NCBI RefSeq assembly: GCF_017114995.1
Contig: NZ_JABXKL010000066.1
Coordinates: forward strand, 62,001-126,000
Source of the DNA: Nostoc sp. NMS9
GTDB lineage: Bacteria > Cyanobacteriota > Cyanobacteriia > Cyanobacteriales > Nostocaceae
Reading direction: 5' to 3'
Length of the DNA: 64,000 bases
Made by a program: the position numbers and the translations under genes. Under the pieces are notes generated by a model. It ran no database searches. It saw only the letters and a program-made list of their open reading frames with translations, and was not told where the DNA came from. Below, piece after piece: positions 45,455 through 53,501 of this stretch (position 1 is its first letter; the number at the start of each line of letters is the position of its first letter).

Positions 45455-46225
45455 GTGAGTTCAAATGTACAGGGTACACAACTAAGTATTTTGGATTTGA
45501 CGAAAGCTTTTGGTAAGAAAACTGTTTTAAACTCCCTGAATTTAGAAGTTGAAGCAGGTGAGTTTGTCGCTATTGTCGGACGAAGTGGTTGTGGTAAGAG
45601 TACCTTATTGCGTCTGGTGTCAGGATTAGATAGAGCAACTTCAGGTGGAATACTACTGGATGGAGAACCACTACATAGACTCAGCCGTTCTGTAACAGTG
45701 ATGTTTCAAGATCCCCGCTTGCTACCGTGGAAGCGCGTTGTTCAGAACGTGGGGTTGGGCTTAGAAGGTAATTGGCGTGAAAAAGCTTTGTGGGTACTCA
45801 ATAAAGTCGGACTCAAAGATAGAGCTGATGAGTGGCCTTATGTTTTGTCTGGAGGACAACGGCAACGGGTATCATTGGCCAGAGCGTTAGCCAGTCAGCC
45901 CCGTTTGTTGTTGCTAGATGAACCTTTGGGAGCATTGGATGCTCTAACTCGCCAAGAAATGCAGCATTTGATTGAAAACTTGTGGCAAGAGCGAAGATTT
46001 ACTGCGTTTTTGGTTACTCACGATGTGGAAGAAGCTGTGGCCTTGGCAGACCGAGTGATAGTGATTGATGAAGGAAAAATTTCTATGGATTTACCTGTGA
46101 GACTTTCACGCCCACGAGATCGAAGTAGCGAAGTGTTTATCAATATCAGAGAAGCAGTTTTAGAACGAGTAATGAGCAATGATAATACTCAGGTAAACAA
46201 CCAGTTATTACAGCTGAGTAGTTGA
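45455..46225 (+). CDS. ssuB: Aliphatic sulfonate ABC transporter ATP-binding protein
   Basis: A 256-residue ABC ATPase. The start is GTG at 45455: AGGAGG lies 8 nt upstream, whereas a TTG at 45449 would be only 2 nt from it. All ABC motifs are present: Walker [11 protein letters not shown]-loop [10 protein letters not shown], signature LSGGQRQR, Walker [10 protein letters not shown], and the switch His in VTHDVEEA. It drives import through SsuC. The gene is 117 bp after ssuC. Confidence 0.95.
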   Translation: MSSNVQGTQLSILDLTKAFGKKTVLNSLNLEVEAGEFVAIVGRSGCGKSTLLRLVSGLDRATSGGILLDGEPLHRLSRSVTVMFQDPRLLPWKRVVQNVGLGLEGNWREKALWVLNKVGLKDRADEWPYVLSGGQRQRVSLARALASQPRLLLLDEPLGALDALTRQEMQHLIENLWQERRFTAFLVTHDVEEAVALADRVIVIDEGKISMDLPVRLSRPRDRSSEVFINIREAVLERVMSNDNTQVNNQLLQLSS

Positions 46226-46476
46226 AATTTAAGCTTTTTGTAGTCAATCAATATTAAACTTGAGGTAGCTGCGGTAAATAGGCTACTTCGAGATTAAAAC
46301 TTGCTCTTAAAAAGCAGCTATCTATAGCAATAAAAAATTATTGATGAACAATCAAAATACCTCCCAACTCTCCTCTCTGCTGGTCTGGGTGATTTTTTCT
46401 ATATTCACGATCTAGATAAACTAAAATATAATAATCTATATTGCTTTATTGAAAACAAATAATACACAAGTATCTA

Positions 46477-46980
46477 ATGATCGTCAAAAAATTAACAAAG
46501 TATGACGCAGAAGATTATAGACAGATCAGATTAGAAGCTTTAGAGAAAAATCCAGATTCATTTGGCACAACATATCAAGAAGAAGTAATTAAGACGATAG
46601 AACAATTTCGGGATAGAATTCCAGTAGATAACAATAATTTTATTTTGGGATGTTTTGAGGATAAAAATTTAATTGGGATAGTCGCATTTCACCAAGAATC
46701 AAGAATAAAACTCCGGCATAAAGCTTATATTAGTAGTATGTATGTTCAACAAGAATATCGGGGGAAAGGTATAGGTAAAATATTATTAAATGAATTAATT
46801 GAAAGAGCAAAAGCTATTAACGCGGTAGAAATATTATTGCTTGATATTGTTAAAAACAATGTTTTAGCAAAAGCACTTTATTTATCATTGGGATTTCAAA
46901 TATATGGAACAGAGAAAAGAGCGTATAAATATAATAACCAATATTTTGATCTAGAGTTTATGTGTTTACAGATTAAATAA
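46477..46980 (+). CDS. GNAT-family N-acetyltransferase
   Basis: A 167-residue acetyltransferase. The acetyl-CoA-binding motif A reads VQQEYRGKGIGKILLNELI and the C-terminal strand-turn ALYLSLGFQIYGTEKRAYK is typical. The acceptor is unknown. The gene is noticeably more AT-rich than its neighbours (ATT, AAA and TTA codons dominate), with no HIP1 site, which hints at recent acquisition or relaxed composition. Confidence 0.88.
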   Translation: MIVKKLTKYDAEDYRQIRLEALEKNPDSFGTTYQEEVIKTIEQFRDRIPVDNNNFILGCFEDKNLIGIVAFHQESRIKLRHKAYISSMYVQQEYRGKGIGKILLNELIERAKAINAVEILLLDIVKNNVLAKALYLSLGFQIYGTEKRAYKYNNQYFDLEFMCLQIK

Positions 46981-47103
46981 TCAGCCCTGAAATATTACTA
47001 AATATTATCATAATCTGTGCCAAAGAAAAATGGCACTCAATTTTTTGTCAAACATAGGTAATTTCCAAAGATAGCCTTGTAAATAAAGAAGAGGTAATCC
47101 ACT

Positions 47104-48051
47104 ATGAAGCTCATTTTGCCGCTCGATCTGGTTGCTGACATTGAGCCACATCTACCACCCAATACACAGATTGTACGAGTAGATGTTGAAGGAAATTTAG
47201 ATGGGGATGCTAGCGATGCTGAAGTTTATTTCAGTTGGTTTTTATCGAGAAGTCCTATACTGCATAAAATACTAGAAGCAGCACCTGCACTGCGTTGGCA
47301 TCATGCACCAAATGCAGGGGTGAATCACATCCTCACACCAACTTATTTGCAAAGAGATATTATTCTCACAAATGGGGCGGGAGTGCATGGAATTCCGATC
47401 GCAGAATTTGTGATCACTTATATACTGGCTCATGCCAAACACCTGCCAGAATTATATGCTTTACAGGCTGAACGTCACTGGAAAAGAGGCTTTGCCATCC
47501 AAGAGTTGACAGATGCAACCTTGCTAATTATTGGCGCTGGTGGTATTGGTCAAGAAATCGCCGCCCGTGCTAAACCCTTCGGCTTAAGAATTATTGGCAG
47601 TCGCCGTCATCCCCATGAGTTACCAAACTTTGATAAAGTAGTGGGTGCTGATGAATGGCGATCACTTCTGCCAGAGGTAGATTATGTAGTTATTGCAACA
47701 CCCTTAACTCCCGAAACCAAAGAATTTATTAATGAATCTGTATTGCGATCGCTCCCAAATCATGCCTACCTAATTAATATTGCTCGTGGCGGCGTAGTCG
47801 ATGAATCAGCATTAATAAAAGCGCTCACAGAAGGTTGGATTGCAGGTGCAGCATTAGACACAGTTAACTCCGAACCGTTACCACCAGAAAGTCTTTTGTG
47901 GTCACTTCCTAACATCTTTATCACACCTCATACTTCCGGTCATTCACCCAAGAGTAAACAGCGTTCAATAGCACTATTTCTCGACAATCTAAAGCGTTAC
48001 CAAGCTGGTCAGCCGTTACGAAATGTAGTAGATAAAAAAGCAGGATACTAA
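47104..48051 (+). CDS. D-2-hydroxyacid dehydrogenase, paralogue 1
   Basis: A 315-residue NAD(P)-dependent dehydrogenase of the D-isomer-specific 2-hydroxyacid family, reducing 2-oxoacids to D-2-hydroxyacids. The nucleotide-binding motif is LLIIGAGGIGQEIAARA; the catalytic Arg is in NIARGG, the Glu in NSEPLPPES and the His in TPHTSGHSP. The N-terminal catalytic domain starts MKLILPLDLVADIEPHL. Paralogue 2 lies 100 bp downstream. Position inside the sulfur island raises the possibility of sulfolactate or sulfopyruvate chemistry, but nothing in the sequence proves this. Confidence 0.9.
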   Translation: MKLILPLDLVADIEPHLPPNTQIVRVDVEGNLDGDASDAEVYFSWFLSRSPILHKILEAAPALRWHHAPNAGVNHILTPTYLQRDIILTNGAGVHGIPIAEFVITYILAHAKHLPELYALQAERHWKRGFAIQELTDATLLIIGAGGIGQEIAARAKPFGLRIIGSRRHPHELPNFDKVVGADEWRSLLPEVDYVVIATPLTPETKEFINESVLRSLPNHAYLINIARGGVVDESALIKALTEGWIAGAALDTVNSEPLPPESLLWSLPNIFITPHTSGHSPKSKQRSIALFLDNLKRYQAGQPLRNVVDKKAGY

Positions 48052-48053
48052 AC

Positions 48054-48081
48054 AATTAAAAATTAAAAATTAAAAATTAAA
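48054..48081 (+). repeat. Heptanucleotide tandem repeat, AATTAAA x4
   Basis: Four head-to-tail AATTAAA units in the 100-bp gap between the twin dehydrogenase genes. Confidence 0.9.
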
Positions 48082-48152
48082 AATGAAGAGGTGCTACCGA
48101 TTAGGTTGCACAATCCAAAATCCAAATCCAAAATGAAATTAGGGACTAGCTA

Positions 48153-49103
48153 ATGGTGAAATTAATTTTACCCGATCATCTTATTGCAGATATAGAGCCA
48201 CACCTACCATCTAATATAGATGTAGTGGAGGTGGATAGTGAAGGTAATCTCGATGGTGATGCCAGTGATGCAGAAGTTTATGTTAATGGATTTTACCTGA
48301 AAACCTCTACACTTGACAAAGTACTAACAGCAGCACCCGCGCTGCGTTGGCAACAGTCACCGAGTGCTGGTGTGAATCACATCCTCACACCAACTTTTTT
48401 GCAAAAGGACATTATTCTCACTAATGGCGCAGGGGTTCACGCAATCCCAATTTCAGAATTTGTACTGGCATTTATGCTCTATCACGCCAAGAATCTGCGG
48501 AAATTACAAACTTTGCAGAATGAACATTCTTGGGTAAGAGGAGTGTTTCTCGAAGAGTTGGCAGACGCGACTTTATTAATTCTTGGCACAGGAAATATCG
48601 GTCAAGCGATCGCATCTCGTGCTAAAGCCTTTGGAGTTAAAGTTTGGGGTAGTCGCCGCCATCCTGAACCCCTACCGAATTTTGACAAAGTTGTGGGTGC
48701 TGATGAGTGGCGATCGCTCCTTCCAGCCGCAGACTATGTAGTTATTGCGACACCATTAACCCCAGAAACTAAAGGCTTGATCGATGAAACTGCATTGCGC
48801 TCTATGCGTCAGTCTGCTTACCTAATTAACATTGCTCGTGGTGCGATCGTAGATGAAGCCGCATTGCTTACCGCACTACGTGAGGGCTGGATTGCGGGTG
48901 CTGGATTAGACACTGTTGCAACCGAACCTCTGCCGCCAGAAAGTCCCTTATGGTCGCTACCGAACGCTTTTATCACACCCCATTGTTCAGCCTTGTCGCC
49001 ACCCCTGAGAGAGCGCATAGCACAACTGTTTATCGACAATCTCAAACGCTACCAAACTGGTCAGCCCTTGCGGAATGTCGTAGATAAACAAGCAGGATAC
49101 TGA
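48153..49103 (+). CDS. D-2-hydroxyacid dehydrogenase, paralogue 2
   Basis: A 316-residue twin of the gene at 47104. The NAD motif is LLILGTGNIGQAIASRA; the Arg (NIARGA), Glu (ATEPLPPES) and His (TPHCSALSP) of the triad are present. The residues around the active-site His differ from its twin (CSALSP against TSGHSP), and so does the NAD motif, suggesting different substrate range or cofactor use. The shared endings NVVDKxAGY show recent common origin. The pair is probably one operon. Confidence 0.9.
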   Translation: MVKLILPDHLIADIEPHLPSNIDVVEVDSEGNLDGDASDAEVYVNGFYLKTSTLDKVLTAAPALRWQQSPSAGVNHILTPTFLQKDIILTNGAGVHAIPISEFVLAFMLYHAKNLRKLQTLQNEHSWVRGVFLEELADATLLILGTGNIGQAIASRAKAFGVKVWGSRRHPEPLPNFDKVVGADEWRSLLPAADYVVIATPLTPETKGLIDETALRSMRQSAYLINIARGAIVDEAALLTALREGWIAGAGLDTVATEPLPPESPLWSLPNAFITPHCSALSPPLRERIAQLFIDNLKRYQTGQPLRNVVDKQAGY

Positions 49104-49364
49104 GCAATTCAAAATTCCAAAAAATTAATTATTGCTCCTATAACGATGCGATAGCACGTAAATATTAAGGCAGTACGATGTGTGCAAAGGGATTTGGGCA
49201 ATCTCATAACCCAAAAATCCACAAGCTAGTTTTAAAGGGAGTGAGCTATTGCCAGCAACGTAGTCCAGAAGCTTCAATTAAAAGCATTTGCCTCGTTATG
49301 TCGCTTGAATAAAGATAAATGATAGAGTATATAGCGATCGCTATGCGAAAAATGTAAATAAGAT

Positions 49365-49559
49365 ATGGCTGACCAAAAAGATAAAGCTCAAGAAAAAAAC
49401 CGCCTTGAACAGCTTCAAGAAGAACAAGGCAACACAGATTCTAAACACTCAGGGGGTGCTGGCGCTTCTGGCGGCAACTCAGGTGCAGGCAAATCTGGCA
49501 CATCAAAAATTTCTGCCACTGGTACACCTGATGATATCGAAAAAATTGATCAGGAGTAA
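49365..49559 (+). CDS. Small hydrophilic Gly/Ser-rich hypothetical protein
   Basis: A 64-residue protein with a charged, likely helical N-terminus (QKDKAQEKNRLEQLQEEQG), a Gly/Ser/Ala linker and an acidic tail (DDIEKIDQE). It has no cysteine and no membrane segment. There is no strong ribosome-binding site. Function unknown; it could be a disordered stress-type peptide. A HIP1 site lies just upstream. Moderate confidence that it is a real gene. Confidence 0.5.
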   Translation: MADQKDKAQEKNRLEQLQEEQGNTDSKHSGGAGASGGNSGAGKSGTSKISATGTPDDIEKIDQE

Positions 49560-49706
49560 AGCTGAGTCCGACAACGAGTCAAGGTTTAACTACGTCGGCT
49601 CTAATTAGTAACTCAACTCAACAAAGTCCTGATTATTTTAAGGGAACTGAGCATTGAGTATGGGGGAAGATTCCTTTCTCCTGCTCACTGCTCTTTGTCC
49701 CTAATC

Positions 49707-49855
49707 CGAATGGCACTAAGTTTAGCTCTTTATTAGGGTGAGGCAGAAGGCAGAGGGCTGTCTTGCTGGAGTTATAAAATCCTTTGACCATAAGCTTTAG
49801 AGTGCATTTTACAATATTCCCTTCTGCCTCCTGCCTTATCTTAGTGACATTCATC
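49707..49855. repeat. GCAGGAGGCAGG inverted-repeat element, copy 2
   Basis: Outer ends GAATGGCACTAAG and CTTAGTGACATTC are imperfect inverted repeats, and an inner pair has AGGCAGAAGGCAG against CTGCCTCCTGCCT. Inner and right-flank sequences are shared with the element at 38119. It lies directly after the SfnB-like gene on the minus strand. Confidence 0.7.
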
Positions 49856-49874
49856 CCTAATCCCTAGTCTTTAA

Positions 49875-51074
49875 TCACTTGACTTTCAGTACAGACTTCC
49901 CTAAAGATTGGCAAATAACATCATTCTGTGGTGTATGTATACGGCTGCACAAAACGTCACGGTAGTGACGCTCTAAAGGATTCCTTTTTAATAAACCAGG
50001 ATTACCAGTTAGTTCTAAGGCAATCTCCACAGCATGAATCGAGTTGGTTGTGGTGAGGTATTTAACAGCCTGTGCCTGTAATCCTACGTTAGGCTCATAT
50101 TCGCCCTTGTCAATATCTTGAGCCAAACTATAAATTAATCTATTATTAGCAAATAGCAGTGCTTCTATCTCACCCACGGCAGTTTGGAAGCGTGGCAGAG
50201 TTGCCAGTGGCTCTTGGAGATTAGAAGGTGATCGCTCCCAAAGATATTTAGCAAGCCAGTCTCGCGCACTACTAACAACACCGAGATATAAGGCACTCAC
50301 TGTCAAACTGCCCCAAGTGGAAATTAGCGGATCAAAAGATGGCGCAGCAGATATGGGGTTGATATTTAGAGCATACTCTGAGGGAATTAATACATTCTCT
50401 AAAATGAGGTCATGGCTGCCCGTAGCTCTCATCCCCAAGTGATCCCAGGTTTCGACAATTCGCAAACCAGGCAGATCACGTGGAACTAGAAAATTCCCAA
50501 CTTGTGGTTCATCTTCAGTTGTCCGTGCCCAAACAACAAAATAGCTGAGGATGGGACTGCCCGTGGTGTATTGCTTATGTCCTGTTAAACGCCAGCCCTC
50601 TGTTGTCCTGATGGCAATTGTCGCAGGCAATCCGCCTCTAGCTGGCGTTCCTAGCTCTGGTTCAACACGGGCAGCATTCAGCAGGGCAATGCCTTCAATT
50701 GATTCACGACACAGCCGCTTATATACTTCTGGATACCAGCGACGGCTACGGGCTGCATGAGCATGTTGAAGATAGTGCATTGTCAGTACTAATGCGGTCG
50801 AAGCATCTCCACGTGCTATCCCTTCAATCACCCGACAGATAGTTGCCAACCCCAAATCCTGGCCACCGAATTCACGTGGAATGGTAAGGTTGAGCAATCC
50901 TGCCTCATGCAAAGCTGTAAAATTCTCGAAGGGAAAGGAAGCATCTCTATCGTGTGTCCCTGCACGGGTGGCAAAATCTTTGGCCAGAGCCTCAACTCGG
51001 TCGAAAATATTAGGGAGAGTTTCTAAGCCTTTGGCTACAAAGGTGTCTGGCACTGCTTGCTCCAACTGTGACAT
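49875..51074 (-). CDS. SfnB/acyl-CoA dehydrogenase-like flavoprotein
   Basis: A 399-residue flavin-dependent oxidoreductase with the acyl-CoA dehydrogenase fold. The ATG at 51074 is chosen because AAGGAG precedes it; the longer frame to 51167 lacks a site. Features: the N-terminal helix bundle with LLNLTIPREFGGQDLGLATICRVIEG, a central beta domain with TGHKQYTTGSPILSYFVVWA and HLGMRATGSHDLILENV, and a C-terminal helical domain with the ending L-E-R-H-Y-R-D-V-L. SfnB-like enzymes are linked with organosulfur oxidation and sulfur starvation. Together with the DszC-like protein at 29591 it forms the second such enzyme of the island. Confidence 0.85.
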   Translation of the reverse strand: MSQLEQAVPDTFVAKGLETLPNIFDRVEALAKDFATRAGTHDRDASFPFENFTALHEAGLLNLTIPREFGGQDLGLATICRVIEGIARGDASTALVLTMHYLQHAHAARSRRWYPEVYKRLCRESIEGIALLNAARVEPELGTPARGGLPATIAIRTTEGWRLTGHKQYTTGSPILSYFVVWARTTEDEPQVGNFLVPRDLPGLRIVETWDHLGMRATGSHDLILENVLIPSEYALNINPISAAPSFDPLISTWGSLTVSALYLGVVSSARDWLAKYLWERSPSNLQEPLATLPRFQTAVGEIEALLFANNRLIYSLAQDIDKGEYEPNVGLQAQAVKYLTTTNSIHAVEIALELTGNPGLLKRNPLERHYRDVLCSRIHTPQNDVICQSLGKSVLKVK

Positions 51075-51457
51075 AAATACTCCTTCACAACTCACTGTAC
51101 TACTAAACCAGAGATGTTTTTCAATATGGAAGCATCTCAAGTTTGCAGGAACATCAATTTTTCGCACGACGGGAGTCTCCCCTCAATCCCCAATCCTCAT
51201 TGCCCTAACTGTATTACTTCTAGCGATCCTGAAAATACTACTTAAAATCGACCAAGATTTAGTAATTAGTGATTTCTGTAAGTATGACACAAACTACTTT
51301 CATAGAGCAAGCCAAGCACGAAGAAATAAGCGTTTAAATATTCTCTGTTGAGAGTAATATAAAGATTCCGACATCACAGAGGGATAATTTTCTCATCAAG
51401 TAGATTTTCCAGCGGATAAATATGCAGCAACGGCATTGCGATCGCAACTAAGGTGAT

Positions 51458-51578
51458 ATTAGTACCGCAAGGCGGAAGTCAAAAGTCAAAAGTCAAAAGT
51501 CAAAAGTCACGCATAATTATATTCCAAGCTCTTGCGCCATTTGAAATGGTATGTTTATTTACGCCATGCTGTACTAGT
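51458..51578. mobile_element. MITE-like element, copy B (121 bp, inverted relative to copy A)
   Basis: This is the reverse complement of the element at 42761-42860, with a few substitutions and three additional CAAAAGT heptamers (four in a row at about 51478-51508). The length difference of 21 bp is exactly the three units. Ends ATTAGTACCGC and ATGCTGTACTAGT correspond to the terminal inverted repeats. Confidence 0.85.
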
Positions 51579-51890
51579 TGCTTTTATAGCGGTTTCTCTG
51601 CTAATGAGGTATAACTGGACTTCATATATAAATTTTTTAAGTTTGAGGATGTACCTCATCTGATTCAGAACCGCTATCGATGATTTCCTATATTTAACCA
51701 AATCTATGGTGTCACACTTTCGTCAGGGCACTGGCTCCATAACCACCATTAAATTTATCCATTTATTACTTTACTTAATCGCATCGCAATCTCAGGTTTT
51801 AAAAGACGAATTTGCGACTTATTGTCATTTTTTGAACTATAGGCTCATTTAAACATGATGGTTATTTCTCAACTTCTATCAAGCTGTAAT

Positions 51891-52053
51891 ATGTATTGCT
51901 GCTATATCCTTGATGGGAAAAATGCTAAGATTGCGGTAGTTAACTAGTGTGTGTGCTCGATCACAATATTAATGTGTTTTACCTCACAGCTAATTCAAAC
52001 AACTTAAATATCACCTTTAAGCAAACAATAGTCGCCGTTATGACTACCATCAT
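51891..52053 (+). repeat. 163-bp direct repeat, unit 1
   Basis: The unit starts ATGTATTGCTGCTATATCC and ends GACTACCATCAT. The following unit (52054-52216) repeats it with only two base differences (GCGGTAG against GCAATAG). Neither contains a long ORF. Confidence 0.95.
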
Positions 52054-52216
52054 ATGTATTGCTGCTATATCCTTGATGGGAAAAATGCTAAGATTGCAAT
52101 AGTTAACTAGTGTGTGTGCTCGATCACAATATTAATGTGTTTTACCTCACAGCTAATTCAAACAACTTAAATATCACCTTTAAGCAAACAATAGTCGCCG
52201 TTATGACTACCATCAT
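52054..52216 (+). repeat. 163-bp direct repeat, unit 2
   Basis: Second tandem copy, directly adjoining the first without spacer. The near identity indicates a recent duplication or gene conversion. A functional small RNA or replication-type signal in it cannot be excluded, but nothing specific is recognisable. Confidence 0.95.
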
Positions 52217-53501
52217 GTTATGCCCCCTAGCTATTTAAAGATTTAATGTATAAATGGTTGTGAAATATATTTTTTTTGTTAAAAATCATCTATTAGGTGA
52301 CTTTTCAGAAAATTTACATTAAGAAACTCCTAAAATATCTAAATTCCACAGCTAAGGAGTGTAAGCTAATTATGTAAATATCATGTTTGTATGTAAATAT
52401 GATGTTCGCAAGTCTCTTTTAGTCACTTGCATTTATTACACTATAGGAGGTATAATACAAACGTTAAATAACTTGCTAGATGCTCACTTAAAGATACTAG
52501 GCAGTGCTGGGAAAAGATCCATTCTGGAATCTCCAAGCAAGCTGAAGCAATATTTGTTTAAATGGAGTTTTGCTTAATTGGTAAAATACTACTTAAACAA
52601 AAATTACGATGTGCTTTTATAGCTTTATAGTTTTTATAGTCTTCTGTTTCCTGTAACCTACTCAAAATCCTCTTTTGTTCTAGGTTGCACGATAAAAATG
52701 AAGCTATGCCGGAGACTATCTCCTAGACTCGCAAAGCACTAGGGGAATATGCTGGGCGCTAATTGCACATTGTGTAAATTTCTGATTAACACTACAAGGT
52801 TAGTCAGATTTGTACTTGTGGTTTTTTTCCTGTCAGGCTTTGTTCACACAACTGCAAGGAATTACGTTTTCACATCATTTACGACTCAATGCAATTTCTA
52901 ACTACAATTATGTCACACCATTTAAGTCAAGACAAGGCTGTTAAAAAGTTAGGAATGTCTGAAAACATTCTTTTAAGAATTCTTCCGAGTCAGGTCTTTT
53001 TCAAGAGCATGAAAGCTAACTTTCAGCCAGAACATTGTCCCAAACTAGAAAAAACTTCAATAGTTTGTGATGGAGAAATGAAATACTTTGCGTAGCTATT
53101 GCTGCATAAAGCAAATTATGATCCGAAAATAATTCCTCTTAATCATCACTTACAACCGCCGCTGATTGCCAAAATGAGCTATCCATATTTGTATGGAGCA
53201 TGTTAATGCAGTTAGTTGCTCTTGAAGCTGAATGTAGATAAACAAAGCTCTAGCTCGATATTTTCACATTTACACTAGTTATTGCCACATCAATAACTGG
53301 CTGCAACAAGTGGGTTGTCCACCCAATAAAAATCCCTTGTATGTAAAAGATAGATGCTTTGCTACCATGCTATTTCTCTCTAACTTTACTCTAATAAAGC
53401 TTAGAGTTTCCTCGGTGAAAATACGGGATTAAATAATATTTTTAATGAACTTTTGAATTGGATTCAGACTGATAACTAAATTTTTTTGTGGAGATTAGAA
53501 A

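Larger units (their letters stand above)
51168..53501. other. Repeat-rich 2.3-kb spacer
   Basis: This spacer between the sulfur island and the peptide locus contains MITE copy B (51458-51578) and a 163-bp tandem duplication (51891-52216). Two small reading frames (52383-52577 and 52889-53095) lack family signatures and I do not call them. The rest is AT-rich with no tRNA or clear riboswitch visible. It may be a recombination boundary. Confidence 0.6.

Noticed and set aside
51891-52216. Possible CRISPR or attachment-site pair
   Set aside because: Two adjoining 163-bp copies without spacer or integrase indicate a simple tandem duplication.
52383-52577. 64-residue ORF in the repeat-rich spacer
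   Set aside because: No family similarity, no ribosome-binding site and AT-rich sequence; kept out for lack of support.
52681-52800. Possible riboswitch near the GGAGACTATCTCC region
   Set aside because: A small hairpin can be drawn, but none of the cobalamin, TPP or SAM consensus elements is present.
52889-53095. 68-residue ORF before the exporter gene
   Set aside because: No signal, motif or leader pattern (no double glycine) was seen; probably chance.
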